Below are positions 53,852-63,354 of a stretch of DNA of 64,000 nt, one piece after another; position 1 is the stretch's first letter; the number at the start of each line of letters is the position of its first letter. The position numbers and the translations under genes were made by a program. The notes under the pieces are model-generated. The model searched no databases. It was not told where the DNA came from and worked only from the letters and a program-made list of their open reading frames with translations. The DNA is from Roseitalea porphyridii. GTDB lineage: Bacteria; Pseudomonadota; Alphaproteobacteria; Rhizobiales; Rhizobiaceae. The stretch lies in contig NZ_CP036532.1 of NCBI RefSeq assembly GCF_004331955.1, positions 2,046,001 through 2,110,000 of the forward strand, written 5' to 3'.

Positions 53852-56800
53852 CTATTCGGCCGCTTCGGCAAGTCGCGCCCGTTCGGGCGGCCTGTCAAGC
53901 GCCGCGAGCAGCCGGGCCCGTTCTGCGGCCGCCTTGTCCATCGCCTCGTCCTTCACCGGCCCGAAGCCGCGGATCATGTCGGGCACGGACAAGAGATCGC
54001 GCGCCGTCTCGAACCGGTCGTCATCGAGCTTGTCGAGCACCGTCTCCACATCGGCCTCGAATTGCGTGATCAGCGCCCGCTCGGCGCGACGCTCGGCCGT
54101 GTAGCCGAACGGGTCGAAGGCCGTGCCGCGAAGACCCTTGAAGCGCGCCAGCACGCGCATCACTCGCAGCATCCACGGGCCGAACTCGCGCTTTTTCGGC
54201 CGGCCGTTTGCATCCTCGCCGGGCAGGAAGGGCGGCGCCATGTTGAGCGAAAGCCTGATATCGCCCTCGAAGCGGCCGTGCAGGAACCGGTCGAAGGCCG
54301 GATCGGCGAACAGCCGTGCCACCTCGTATTCGTCCTTGTAAGAAAGCAGCCTGGCGTAAGCGTGCGCGACCGTGCGGACGAGCGCGTCCCGATCTTCGGG
54401 TTCCGACAGGCGCTCGGCGGCAACCGACCGCACGCGGTCGAGCAGGGCCTTGTAGCGTTCGGCGAGCCTTGCATTCTGATAGTCGGTCAGATGGCTGGCG
54501 CGATGGGCGATCAGCTCGTCCGTTCCCATCTCGGCCATCGGCCTGAAGCCGTTGCGGTCCGTTTCGAGCGCCTCGATCCGCGCCGGATCATGCGCCATGA
54601 TCCGGCCCCAGCGGAACGCGTCGATGTTGGCCTTCACTGCCACGCCGTTGATCTCGATCGCCTTTTCGATCGCCTCGGCGCTGAGCGGCACCAGACCCTT
54701 CTGCCAGGCAAAGCCGACCATCATGATGTTGGTGGCGATCTCGTCGCCGGCAACGGCCATCGCCGCCCGGCCGAAATCGTGGAAATGCGCGTCCGGACGC
54801 ACGACCGAACGCACCGTGTCCTCCACCGTGCCCTTCTGGAAGTCGAAATCGCGCTGGCGCACGAACTCGGCGACCGGCGTCAGCCTGGCGTTGACGACGG
54901 CATGGGTGCGCTCGGGGTCGCAGCGCACCGTGCCGTCGCGCGAGGCGGCAACGACCGTGTCGGCGGCGAGCAGGAGGTTCGCCCCGCCCGGCGCGATGCG
55001 CGGGCTCTTGCGCGGATTGTCCTGCGCCGACAGGCGGATATGGCTCATCACCGCGCCGCCCTTTTGGGCCAGACCGGCCATGTCGAGAACGAGCGGCGCG
55101 ACGCCCTCGAGCCGCGCGGCCATCGCGATAACGCCGCCGATTGTCAGAACGCCGGTGCCGCCGACGCCGGTGACGGCGATGTTCCAGCTCGGCGCCATTT
55201 CCGGCAGCTTCGGCGCAGGCAGATCGTCAACATCGGGCGCCGCCGTCCGGCCGCCCTTCTTCACATTGCCGCCACGGATCGTCACGAAGGACGGGCAGAA
55301 GCCCTTCAGGCAGGAATAGTCCTTGTTGCAGGCCGACTGGTTGATCTGCCGCTTGCGGCCCATCTCGGTTTCCAGCGGATCGATGGCGATGCAGTTGGAC
55401 TGCACCGAACAGTCCCCGCACCCCTCGCAAACGGCCGGATTGATCAGCACGCGCATGTCCGGGTCTTCCATCAGCCCGCGCTTGCGCCGGCGCCGCTTTT
55501 CGGCCGCGCAGGTCTGCACATAGACGATGGCCGAAACGCCGGGCGTATCGCGCAGCTCCTTCATCACCGTGTCGATCTCGTCGCGGTGGCGAATGTCGGT
55601 GCCCGGCGCAAGATCGGGCGCGCTGTAGGCATCGATATTGTCGCTCATCAGCACGATCGGCCCGACGCCCTCATTGTGGAGCTGGCGCGTCAATTGCTGC
55701 GGGCTCAGCGTGCCGTCGATCGGCTGGCCGCCGGTCATCGCGACCGCATCGTTGTAGAGCAGCTTGTAGGTCATGTTGGCGCCGGCCGAGACGGCCTGCC
55801 GGATCGCCAGGATGCCGGAGTGGAAATAGGTGCCGTCGCCCAGGTTGACGAAGACGTGGCTCTCGTCGGTGTAGCGCGAGACCGCCGTCCAGGGCACGCC
55901 CTCCCCGCCCATCTGCGTGAAGGTCTCGGTGTTCCGGTCCATCCACTGGACCATGTAGTGGCAGCCGATGCCGGCCAGCGCGCGCGAACCCTCGGGCACC
56001 TTCGTGGAGGTGTTGTGCGGGCAGCCGGCGCAATAATGCGGCATGCGGGTGACCGCCGGCACGTGGCTTTCGGAGAAGCGCTCGCGTTCCTCCAGATAGG
56101 CAAGCCGCGCCTTGATCTGCATCCTGAGCCCGTCATCGATGCCGTCGAGCCGCAGCACGCGGTCGGCGATCGCGCGCGCCACCGCGCCGACCGACAGGCC
56201 CTTTGACAGCGACAGGAACGGCTGGTCGTTCTCGTCGAACTTGCCGACGATGCGCGGGCGCACATCGGCGCGCCAGTTGAACAGGTGCATCTTGATCTGG
56301 TTCTCGATGATCTCGCGCCGTTCCTCGACGACCAGCACCTCCTCGAGACCCCTGGAGAATTCGCGCACCCCCTCCGGCTCGAGCGGCCATGTCATGCGCA
56401 CCTTGTAGAGCCGCAGGCCGATATGGGCGGCTTCTTCCTCGCCGATGCCCAGTTCAAAGAGCGCCTGGCGGACATCCTCATACGCCTTGCCCGAACCGGC
56501 GATGCCGAATCGCGCGTTCGGGCAATCCATTGTGATCTCGTCGACCCGGTTGGCGCGGGCGAAGGCAAGCGCCGCATAGGGCTTGATCTCCTGCAGGCGC
56601 TGGTCCTGCACCAGCGGCGGATCGGGCCATCTGAGGTTCACCCCGCCGGGCGGCAGGTCGAAGTCCGGGATGACGAACTCGCGCCGCTCGCCGGCGAGAT
56701 CGACGACCGAGGTGGTCTCGACCGTGTCGGAGATGAACTTCATGCCCACCCAGAGGCCCGAATAGCGCGACATGGCGATGCCGAGCAGACCCAGTTCGAG

Positions 56801-57337
56801 AAATTCGTGGATCGAGGACGGGTAGAGGCACGGAATGATCGCCGAGGCGAACGCGTGGTCCGACTGGTGCGGCACGGTCGAGGACTTGCAGGTGTGGTCG
56901 TCGCCGGCCAGGCACAACACGCCGCCATGGGCCGCCGAGCCGGCCGCGTTGCCATGCTTGAAGACGTCGCCCGACCTGTCGACACCCGGCCCCTTGCCGT
57001 ACCAGATGCCGAGCACGCCGTCCTTGCGGGCGCCCGGCGAAAGCCCGACCTGCTGCGTGCCCCAGACCGCGGTCGCGGCCAGTTCCTCGTTGACGCCGGG
57101 CTGGAAGGTGACGTCGTGCTCGTCCAGATGCCTCTGCGCGCGCAGAAGCTGCTGGTCGTAGCCGCCGAGCGGCGAGCCTCTGTAGCCGGTCACGAACGCG
57201 GCGGTGTTCAGCCCGGCCGCCCGGTCGCGGCGCATCTGCACGATCGGCAGACGCACGAGCGCCTGCATGCCGGTCATGTACACCACGCCTTCTTGCGCGG
57301 TGTAAGTGTCGTCCAGGCGGACGGCATGGATGGTCAT
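53852..57337 (-). CDS. Fused indolepyruvate-type 2-oxoacid:ferredoxin oxidoreductase
   Basis: 1161 residues, the large single-chain form found in proteobacteria. Order: pyrimidine-binding TPP region and domain III (residues 1 to about 440; [14 protein letters not shown]), TPP pyrophosphate module (about 455-640; [27 protein letters not shown]), a reduced iron-sulfur segment ([13 protein letters not shown] near 690), the gamma domain (about 760-980; [25 protein letters not shown]) and the C-terminal DUF6537 region. It turns an aryl or branched 2-oxoacid into the acyl-CoA with a ferredoxin-type acceptor. At the head of the liu operon, 4-methyl-2-oxopentanoate to isovaleryl-CoA is a plausible reaction, an inference. 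ATG at 57337 follows GGAGGG. Confidence 0.91.
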   Translation of the reverse strand: MTIHAVRLDDTYTAQEGVVYMTGMQALVRLPIVQMRRDRAAGLNTAAFVTGYRGSPLGGYDQQLLRAQRHLDEHDVTFQPGVNEELAATAVWGTQQVGLSPGARKDGVLGIWYGKGPGVDRSGDVFKHGNAAGSAAHGGVLCLAGDDHTCKSSTVPHQSDHAFASAIIPCLYPSSIHEFLELGLLGIAMSRYSGLWVGMKFISDTVETTSVVDLAGERREFVIPDFDLPPGGVNLRWPDPPLVQDQRLQEIKPYAALAFARANRVDEITMDCPNARFGIAGSGKAYEDVRQALFELGIGEEEAAHIGLRLYKVRMTWPLEPEGVREFSRGLEEVLVVEERREIIENQIKMHLFNWRADVRPRIVGKFDENDQPFLSLSKGLSVGAVARAIADRVLRLDGIDDGLRMQIKARLAYLEERERFSESHVPAVTRMPHYCAGCPHNTSTKVPEGSRALAGIGCHYMVQWMDRNTETFTQMGGEGVPWTAVSRYTDESHVFVNLGDGTYFHSGILAIRQAVSAGANMTYKLLYNDAVAMTGGQPIDGTLSPQQLTRQLHNEGVGPIVLMSDNIDAYSAPDLAPGTDIRHRDEIDTVMKELRDTPGVSAIVYVQTCAAEKRRRRKRGLMEDPDMRVLINPAVCEGCGDCSVQSNCIAIDPLETEMGRKRQINQSACNKDYSCLKGFCPSFVTIRGGNVKKGGRTAAPDVDDLPAPKLPEMAPSWNIAVTGVGGTGVLTIGGVIAMAARLEGVAPLVLDMAGLAQKGGAVMSHIRLSAQDNPRKSPRIAPGGANLLLAADTVVAASRDGTVRCDPERTHAVVNARLTPVAEFVRQRDFDFQKGTVEDTVRSVVRPDAHFHDFGRAAMAVAGDEIATNIMMVGFAWQKGLVPLSAEAIEKAIEINGVAVKANIDAFRWGRIMAHDPARIEALETDRNGFRPMAEMGTDELIAHRASHLTDYQNARLAERYKALLDRVRSVAAERLSEPEDRDALVRTVAHAYARLLSYKDEYEVARLFADPAFDRFLHGRFEGDIRLSLNMAPPFLPGEDANGRPKKREFGPWMLRVMRVLARFKGLRGTAFDPFGYTAERRAERALITQFEADVETVLDKLDDDRFETARDLLSVPDMIRGFGPVKDEAMDKAAAERARLLAALDRPPERARLAEAAE

Positions 57338-57596
57338 GGGTCTTTCCCTCCTCCGGCGCCGGAGGCGCGCGGAGCGGCACGGCGTGCCGATCTCGGGAAG
57401 GGCCGGACGGCGGCGCGTTGGCGCCGCTGCCGCCATCACCAGCGCGGCAAGGCCGTGCCCTGGCTGGTGTTTGCAACTGCGGCCAATCTAGGACGCGATT
57501 CGGCCGGCGGGCAAGAAAAAGCGCAGCGCAGCCGGCAAAGACGCGGTCGTCATCTTCGGCCGATCTGAAGAAGATCAAGCAAAGTGTTGAACTGGC

Positions 57597-57673
57597 TGGC
57601 GAACCCGGCAGGACTCGAACCTGCGACCTGATGATTAGAAGTCACCTGCTCTATCCAGCTGAGCTACGGGTCC
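57597..57673 (-). tRNA. tRNA-Arg (anticodon TCT)
   Basis: 77 bases with encoded CCA. The acceptor GGACCCG pairs with CGGGTTC, the D arm contains GTAGCTCAGCTGGATAGAGC, the anticodon loop is CTTCTAA and the T loop GGTTCGAGTCC. It reads AGA codons. Confidence 0.97.
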
Positions 57674-57763
57674 GTTGCGCCGCATATAGACATGCGGCCC
57701 TGCGGCACGCAATTGCCCGGCATGCCTGAACAAGGCAAGGCGCCGGGCGCTTGTGGCAACCCG

Positions 57764-58069
57764 TCAGTGGGTCCAGGGCGTGCGGCGGTCGTACTTGAAA
57801 TTGTCCGCATAGGCCTGGCGCCGACGCTTGGGCTCCTGCGGCTCCTCGATCCGGTAGGCGATGCCGTGCTTTTCGGCATAGGAGACCGCCGCTTCCTTCG
57901 TGGCGAAACGAAGCCGCACCTGCTGGCGCATGTCGGACGAGGACGTATAGCCCATCAGCGGCTCGACCCGGCGCGGCTGCTCGCGGTCGAACTCAAGCAC
58001 CCAATGGCCGGTCTTGGCCTTGCCCGACTGCATGGCCGTCTTGGACGGGCTGTAGATGCGCGCGCTCAT
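57764..58069 (-). CDS. Complex I NDUFS4-like accessory subunit
   Basis: 101 residues of the ETC complex I subunit (NDUFS4, 18-kDa/AQDQ) family: SARIYSPSKTAMQSGKAKTG, WVLEFDREQPRRVEPLMGYTSS, and YAEKHGIAYRIEEPQ. In mitochondria and alphaproteobacteria it stabilises the peripheral arm of NADH dehydrogenase. ATG at 58069 follows GGGAGA; longer openings upstream run through tRNA-Pro. It lies between tRNA-Arg and tRNA-Pro on the same strand. Confidence 0.93.
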   Translation of the reverse strand: MSARIYSPSKTAMQSGKAKTGHWVLEFDREQPRRVEPLMGYTSSSDMRQQVRLRFATKEAAVSYAEKHGIAYRIEEPQEPKRRRQAYADNFKYDRRTPWTH

Positions 58070-58148
58070 CGGCGTCTCCCATCGGTCTCGATCCGGCGGC
58101 CGGACGCACAACGCCGGTCGCGCCAGGTTTCCGCACTTGGGCGGCCAT

Positions 58149-58225
<77 letters not shown>

Positions 58226-58304
58226 AAATGGCCCTTGCGGCTCCGACCGCATACACGCGACCGGCACACCCGGCAAGTGGGGCGATGCGGGCCTGCAAGG
58301 CCTG

Positions 58305-58796
58305 TCAGGGCGCGCCGATCGCCGGATGGTCCAGCCGGTCGCCGGCGGCAATGCCGAGCCGTTCGGCCGTGCCGGCATGGACCTCGAGGACATATTGCGC
58401 CGGCGCGCCAGAACGGATCGAGGCGGTGGAGAACGGCACGGTCCGCTCGGCCACGCGCACGATCGTTCCGGCCCCGTCGGCGAAGATGATGTCGAGCGAG
58501 GTCGGCGTGTTCTGCATCCAGAAGCTGCGCGGCGCCTCGCCGTCGAAGACGAACAGCATCGCGCGGTCCTCGGGCAGGTCGGTGCGGTGCATGAGCCCGC
58601 GCGCGCGCTCCGCGCCCGTCCGGGCGATTTCGAGGTCGAACCGCGCCTTCGTCTCGCCGTCCGCGCCGACCACGTCCAGAGCGACGGCATCGACCGGAAG
58701 GCGCATCGGCTCCTGCGCCCGGACGGGGCCGGCGGCCACCGCCACGACCAGCAGCAGGACCGGCACGATCGTCGTCCTGAAAGCAAGCGCAACCAT
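58305..58796 (-). CDS. DUF192 family exported protein
   Basis: 163 residues with a signal peptide (residues 1 to about 27, ending VRAQ). The DUF192 domain has the family motifs ERARGLMHRTDLPEDRAMLFVF (landmarks RGLMHR and MLFVF), FWMQNTPTSLDIIF and YVLEVHAGTAERLGI. Function is not established. Gene pair with the cold-shock gene is conserved in alphaproteobacteria; the gap here is 38 bases. Confidence 0.92.
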   Translation of the reverse strand: MVALAFRTTIVPVLLLVVAVAAGPVRAQEPMRLPVDAVALDVVGADGETKARFDLEIARTGAERARGLMHRTDLPEDRAMLFVFDGEAPRSFWMQNTPTSLDIIFADGAGTIVRVAERTVPFSTASIRSGAPAQYVLEVHAGTAERLGIAAGDRLDHPAIGAP

Positions 58797-58834
58797 CGCC
58801 GTCAGATGGCGCCGCCGGTCGCCGCGATCAATGA

Positions 58835-59428
58835 TCAATGGGACGATGGCGGCTGAACGCCGATATCGGGATAGATCTCGGCCGCCATCAGCCCCTTTTC
58901 GCCTTCGCCGAACCGGGCGATGACCACCTGGCCGGGCCGCAGTTCGGTCAGTCCGAAGCGGCGCAGCGTCTCCATGTGCACGAAGATGTCGGGCGTGCCC
59001 TCGCCCCGCGTCAGAAAGCCGAAGCCCTTGGTCCGGTTGAACCATTTGACGATCACCCGTTCGAGCCCGCTGGTCGGCGTCACGTTGACGTGGGTGCGTG
59101 GTTCGCTGGAGGCCGGATGCACCGCGGTCGAGGTATCCATGGAGATGACGCGGAAGGCCTGGTAGCCGCGCTCGCCGCGCCTCGCCTCGCAAACGATCCG
59201 CGCCCCCTCGAGCGCGGTCTGGAACCCGTCCCGACGCAGGCAGGTCACGTGCAGCATCACATCACCATAGCCGGCCTCGTCGGGGACGATGAAGCCGTAG
59301 CCCTTGGCGATGTCGAACCACTTGATCTGTCCGGCGATCTCGACAAGCCCGGCGACGCCCCCGCCACTCGCCGCATCGGCCGTCCGGCCAACGTCCTTGT
59401 CCTTGCCTGACTGCGAGCCATCACTCAT
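58835..59428 (-). CDS. Protein with two cold-shock domains
   Basis: 197 residues with two CSD folds in tandem (about residues 30-100 and 120-190). RNP1-like motifs are [11 protein letters not shown] and [14 protein letters not shown]2-like DVMLHV and DIFVHM. Single-stranded RNA/DNA binding, probably an RNA chaperone; the two-domain architecture is typical of alphaproteobacteria. ATG at 59428. The 5' region 59429-59690 (262 bases, divergent from gloA) holds both promoters; no thermometer structure was identified by eye. Confidence 0.93.
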   Translation of the reverse strand: MSDGSQSGKDKDVGRTADAASGGGVAGLVEIAGQIKWFDIAKGYGFIVPDEAGYGDVMLHVTCLRRDGFQTALEGARIVCEARRGERGYQAFRVISMDTSTAVHPASSEPRTHVNVTPTSGLERVIVKWFNRTKGFGFLTRGEGTPDIFVHMETLRRFGLTELRPGQVVIARFGEGEKGLMAAEIYPDIGVQPPSSH

Positions 59429-59690
59429 ACGACAAACATCCCCGCCACGCCCGGGCGTCGGTGGACCAGATGCGTCCGGGCCGTGATTCGCGGTGAGGAT
59501 AGCACTAGGACGGCCGATTGCGGCAAGTGCGAAATCCCCGATTGTCCGGAATAGGACTCGCGGACGGGCTTGACGCGGGGACACTGTGAATAAGTATGAG
59601 GAAGTCGGTCTCCGAAGCCGGCTCCGTGTTTGCGGGCGCGGCAGAAATGCTGCACCGCCCACCAAGCTGACGATCTCAGGAAGGGCAAGG

Positions 59691-60131
59691 ATGCGATATC
59701 TCCACACCATGGTGCGCGTGCGCGACATCGACGAGTCGCTCGATTTCTACTGCGGCAAGCTGGGCCTTGAGGAAATCCGGCGCCACGAGAACGACAAGGG
59801 TCGGTTCACGCTGATCTTCCTGGCCGCCCCGGAGGACAAGCAGGCAGCGCTCGACACCCGGGCGCCGATGATCGAACTGACCTACAACTGGGACCCCGAG
59901 GAGTATCAGGGCGGCCGCAATTTCGGCCATCTGGCCTATGTGGTCGACGACATCTACGAGACCTGCCAGCGGCTCGCCGATGGCGGCGTCACCATCAATC
60001 GGCCGCCGCGCGACGGGCACATGGCGTTCGTGCGCTCGCCGGACGGCATCTCGATCGAGCTGCTGCAGAAGGGCGATGCCCTGCCCCCTGCCGAGCCCTG
60101 GGCATCGATGGAGAACACCGGAAGCTGGTAG
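59691..60131 (+). CDS. gloA: Lactoylglutathione lyase (glyoxalase I)
   Basis: 146-residue VOC-fold enzyme. Metal ligands of the family can be placed at His5 (HTMVRVRD), Glu in IELTYNWD, His in [10 protein letters not shown] and Glu in SIELLQKG. It detoxifies methylglyoxal-glutathione adducts. ATG at 59691 follows AGGAAGGGC; a longer in-frame opening to 59586 lies in the promoter region. Confidence 0.96.
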   Translation: MRYLHTMVRVRDIDESLDFYCGKLGLEEIRRHENDKGRFTLIFLAAPEDKQAALDTRAPMIELTYNWDPEEYQGGRNFGHLAYVVDDIYETCQRLADGGVTINRPPRDGHMAFVRSPDGISIELLQKGDALPPAEPWASMENTGSW

Positions 60132-60369
60132 GCCGGCGCGCCGCCGCCACAATCGCGGGCCGGCCGCTGCCTTGATCGCTCCACTTTTTGGCCGTATTCG
60201 GCACGTATCGCTCGCCGAGCGTTCTGATCGGGGCACGTCGGGACGCGTGAGAAGGGCTCGCGAAAGACACGACGGACACCGGACGTCGGGATCGGCTCAA
60301 TGGTAACCATGGGTTAACCACGACCGTTCCTTATGGCTTCACCACCGGTGGTTGAGGGGACCATATTTC

Positions 60370-61611
60370 TTGAAACCGAAACCTGGCATCGCTGCTGATG
60401 GACGCTTCTGGCGCGCGGCCGGTGCGTTCTCGGCGGCGTTGATCGTATCGGCCTGCACCTCGGCAACCATCGACACTGTCGCGACCGGCCTTCAGCGGGC
60501 GCCCATGCCGGGCTCGGAATCCGTGATGGCCCTCGGCGACGCCGATATGCTTCCCGATCCGGACGTACGGCCCGGTGCGCCGGTGGGCATGGCCGATGCC
60601 GGCCCGGTCGCCGATGACGCCGGAACGCAGACCGCCGGCGCCAACGCCTTCGCCGGCCCGACGCCGACGGCCCCGACGGCGGTCGCGCTCGGCGAGCCGT
60701 CGACGGCCCCCGCCGGAGCCGGTGCCGAAACTCAGCCGGTCGAAACCGCCCTTGCCGCCAGTGACGACACCGCCGTTTCGAACGGCGTCGCGCCCGATGC
60801 CGCGAACGGCACCGCCGGCGCCGATCTCGCCACCCAGCGTATCATGGCCGCCGAGAACGCGCCCACCGCCGCATCGCCCGATGGCGCCGATGCCGAGGTG
60901 CCCGCCGCCATTGCAAGCGCGCCGCAGCCCGCCAATCCGACCGCGTCGATCGCCCAGGGACAATCCGACAGCCGGAACCGACCGGGCTTCCTGAACGCGC
61001 TGTTCGGCAGCCGCCGCGACGACTCCGGCCGTCCGCGCCCATTGGTTGCGACCGCATCCGCCAGCGAGACGCCAAGGCGCGTCATCGCCGAGCCGGCCGA
61101 ACAGCCGCGCCCGGTGATCGCATCGGCCTCGGCGCGCGGCAGCGCCGCGGGCCTGCCCGGTTTCAGCCGTGAACGCGCCTTCGGCATCAACAGCGACGAC
61201 GGAGCCGGCGAGGATGCGCCCGTGCAACTCGCCTCCGCCGCCGGTCTGGCGCGGCTCGCGCCGAACGGGCTGCGCACCCAGCATTCCGGCGTCGACGTCG
61301 CCTGCCTGAAGCCGGCGCTCGTGCGCGTGCTCAAGCGTATCGAGCAGCGCTACGGTCAGCCGGTGATCATCACTTCGGGCTATCGCAGCCCGTCGCGCAA
61401 CCGCGCGGCGCGTGGCGCCAAGAACTCGCTGCACATGTATTGCGCGGCAGCCGACATCCAGGTGCCGGGCGTCAGCAAGTGGGATCTGGCCGCCTATCTG
61501 CGCTCGGTTCCGGGACGCGGCGGTGTCGGCACCTACTGCCACACCAAGTCTGTTCACATCGATATCGGTCCCAAGCGGGACTGGAACTGGCGCTGCCGCC
61601 GGGGCGGCTGA
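60370..61611 (+). CDS. M15-type peptidoglycan peptidase lipoprotein with low-complexity linker
   Basis: About 413 residues. A signal peptide ends in a lipobox (LIVSAC), so the protein is probably an outer-membrane or periplasmic lipoprotein. Residues about 60-270 are a long Ala/Pro/Gly/Asp-rich linker of low complexity. The C-terminal domain (about 280-413) is M15-like: TSGYRSPSRNRAARGAKNSLHMYCAAADI and SVHIDIG, carrying the His/Asp/His zinc set of DD-carboxypeptidase-type proteins (YcbK/M15_3 group). The start is probably TTG at 60370, 9 bases after GAGGGGA; TTG at 60352 is possible. No ATG fits. Confidence 0.84.
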   Translation: MKPKPGIAADGRFWRAAGAFSAALIVSACTSATIDTVATGLQRAPMPGSESVMALGDADMLPDPDVRPGAPVGMADAGPVADDAGTQTAGANAFAGPTPTAPTAVALGEPSTAPAGAGAETQPVETALAASDDTAVSNGVAPDAANGTAGADLATQRIMAAENAPTAASPDGADAEVPAAIASAPQPANPTASIAQGQSDSRNRPGFLNALFGSRRDDSGRPRPLVATASASETPRRVIAEPAEQPRPVIASASARGSAAGLPGFSRERAFGINSDDGAGEDAPVQLASAAGLARLAPNGLRTQHSGVDVACLKPALVRVLKRIEQRYGQPVIITSGYRSPSRNRAARGAKNSLHMYCAAADIQVPGVSKWDLAAYLRSVPGRGGVGTYCHTKSVHIDIGPKRDWNWRCRRGG

Positions 61612-61776
61612 CGCCAAGCCACCAGGGTCCGATCCGCCCGAACGCGGGCAGGCGAACCCTTGCAAAAGGCGCCGCACCACCCCATTTTCCCGCCGGTCGC
61701 AAAAAACGGATTTTCGCTTTGCGATCAGGGTTGCGGCGGCAGATGATTGTGCCTATACACCCGCTCACCTTGATGC

Positions 61777-61852
61777 GCGCCCATCGTCTAGCGGTCTAGG
61801 ACGCCGCCCTTTCACGGCGGAAACACGGGTTCGAGTCCCGTTGGGCGTGCCA
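61777..61852 (+). tRNA. tRNA-Glu (anticodon TTC)
   Basis: 76 bases with encoded CCA. Acceptor GCGCCCA pairs with TGGGCGT (one G-U at the end), anticodon loop CTTTCAC, T loop GGTTCGAGTCC. Confidence 0.97.
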
Positions 61853-61904
61853 CTTCTCCGGCCAGAACTCATCCGGTCCGGCTTCGCGGGCCCCCTGCCA
61901 CGTA

Positions 61905-62294
61905 TCAGGCCGGCCGTGCCAGATCGTCGATGATCGGGCAGTCGGGCCGGTCGTCGCCATGGCAATGCTCGACCAGTTGCGTCAGCGTCGCGCGCAGCGA
62001 TTGCAGGTTTGCGATCTTCGCCTCGATCTCGCCGATCTTGTCGAGCGCCAGCGCCTTCACGTCCGCGCTCGCCCGTGCCTCGTCCTCGTAGAGCGACAGC
62101 AGCAGCCGGCATTCCTCGATCGAGAACCCCAGGCTCCGCGCACGCTGCACGAACCGCAGCCTGTGGATGTCCCGCTCGGAATAGTCGCGATAGCCGTTGG
62201 CCGCGCGCGCCGGGCGGACGAGGCCGATCTCCTCGTAATAGCGGATGGTCTTGGCGGGCAGCTCAGTCGCTTCCGCCGCCGTGCCGATGTTCAT
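61905..62294 (-). CDS. cueR: Copper-responsive MerR regulator
   Basis: 129 residues. MerR helix-turn-helix (IGTAAEATELPAKTIRYYEE, GLVRPARAANGYR), a coiled-coil dimer helix, and the CueR metal loop with Cys111 and Cys119 in CHGDDRPDCPII, matching the E. coli spacing that holds Cu(I). No copper ATPase or CopZ gene is adjacent. ATG at 62294 lies inside the overlapping small gene upstream. Confidence 0.9.
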   Translation of the reverse strand: MNIGTAAEATELPAKTIRYYEEIGLVRPARAANGYRDYSERDIHRLRFVQRARSLGFSIEECRLLLSLYEDEARASADVKALALDKIGEIEAKIANLQSLRATLTQLVEHCHGDDRPDCPIIDDLARPA

Positions 62295-62493
62295 CGCCGA
62301 TCCCCAGTTCCGAATGGCCATAGGTGGCGCGCAGCCGGTCGATCTCGACATCGGTGAAGCCGATCGCGCGGGCGCGCTGCAGGAAGAGCGCAAAGCTGTC
62401 CGGTTCGCGCGCGCCGTCGTCGCGCGTTCCAAGTGCCTTTTCCTTCAATGCCCGCTCGTGCTTCATCGTCTCGCTTTCGTCGTTCGGCTTCAT
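62263..62493 (-). CDS. Small hypothetical protein overlapping cueR
   Basis: 76 residues, charged, with a C-terminal ATYGHSELGIGDEHRHGGG tail (histidine-rich, three His in the last 15 residues, possibly metal binding). It overlaps the 5' end of cueR by 32 bases in another frame and has only a weak start site (TAGG before the ATG). No family recognised. It may be the original leader gene of cueR or a spurious reading frame. Confidence 0.4.
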   Translation of the reverse strand: MKPNDESETMKHERALKEKALGTRDDGAREPDSFALFLQRARAIGFTDVEIDRLRATYGHSELGIGDEHRHGGGSD

Positions 62494-62685
62494 CCTACGT
62501 GCCCGGACCGCTCGCGGCCTTCTGACATTGTCGTGTGATGATGCGCCAAAGCTTTTTTTTGCGCCTTCCAGTCACAGGAAGGTCAAGCCGCTGGCCGCTG
62601 CACAATTCGCAGATGATATGGGGTCACGTACTGGCCCGTTCCACAGCCGGCCGCAGCGACGCGGCGTCGCGGCCGCATGGAGAAG

Positions 62686-62925
62686 TCAGCCCTGCCCGGC
62701 ATCGGACGGCGGGTGGATATTGATGAAGAAGGGCCGGCCGCCGACCGTAACGAGCCGTGCTGTGCCCGATCCGAAGGCGTCGGCGATTGCCACGCCAAGT
62801 TCGCCGGGAACGGGCTGACCGGCCTCGACGACGCGGTCGCGGCCGTCCGCAAGGTCGGTGATGACCGCCACGGCCCGGCCCGCCGCACGGGCGCGGTTGA
62901 CCGATTTGAGCACGAACGGATCCAT
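62686..62925 (-). CDS. XdhC-like fragment (C-terminal part of the N-domain)
   Basis: 79 residues resembling the second half of an XdhC/CoxI N-terminal region: MDPFVLKSVNRARAAGRAVAVITDL, then GTARLVTVGGRPFFINIHPP. In full XdhC proteins a Rossmann domain follows the PP segment; here the frame stops after SDAGQG and no Rossmann motif is found downstream in any frame. It begins 3 bases beyond the stop of the preceding fragment. Confidence 0.6.
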   Translation of the reverse strand: MDPFVLKSVNRARAAGRAVAVITDLADGRDRVVEAGQPVPGELGVAIADAFGSGTARLVTVGGRPFFINIHPPSDAGQG

Positions 62926-62928
62926 CGC

Positions 62929-63249
62929 CTAGCCGACCCGCTCGATATAGACACGCATTGTGGCGTCTTCCGGCGATCCGGGTGCCCCGGAGCCATCGAG
63001 ATCGATGATCTCTGGCGCACCCGATTCGATCACCGCGCGGGCCCGTGCGACGATCGCCGCTTCGATCCTTTCGTTCCCCAACGAGCCAGCGATCGCATCG
63101 TCCTCGTCGACCGCCATCTGCTGTCCGACCCGCAGCGCCACGGCCGGCGGACACGCGATGAGCGACGCGATCGCGACCTCGCGCCCCTGTCTCATCGCCC
63201 GCTCGGCGAAGTCGAGCGGATGGTCGGAAGCGTCCGTCATCGTGAACAT
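62929..63249 (-). CDS. XdhC/CoxI-family N-terminal domain protein
   Basis: 106 residues matching the first XdhC_CoxI domain: REVAIASLIACPPAVALRVGQQMAVDEDDAIAGSLGNERIEAAIV (landmarks VGQQMAVDEDD and AGSLGNE). The typical glycine-cysteine of the SGGCVE motif is absent (GNERIE), so a molybdenum-cofactor role as in true XdhC is doubtful. XdhC proteins insert sulfurated molybdenum cofactor into xanthine dehydrogenase-type enzymes; none is nearby. Confidence 0.66.
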   Translation of the reverse strand: MFTMTDASDHPLDFAERAMRQGREVAIASLIACPPAVALRVGQQMAVDEDDAIAGSLGNERIEAAIVARARAVIESGAPEIIDLDGSGAPGSPEDATMRVYIERVG

Positions 63250-63354
63250 TTCTCCCCCCGGTCGGCCGAGCCTACGGCGTTCCGGCGCCCGCGAAAAGCA
63301 GCGCTATCTTGGCTGGTGCTTGCCCTTTGCGATGCGCCGGTGCATCACGGCGCC

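Noticed and set aside
54062-56206. Long plus-strand open frame opposite the indolepyruvate oxidoreductase gene
   Set aside because: Antisense shadow of a strong gene with intact motifs on the minus strand.
57597-57673. tRNA-Arg as an integration site for a mobile element
   Set aside because: No integrase, no repeated tRNA end and no composition shift were seen next to it; neighbouring genes are conserved housekeeping genes.
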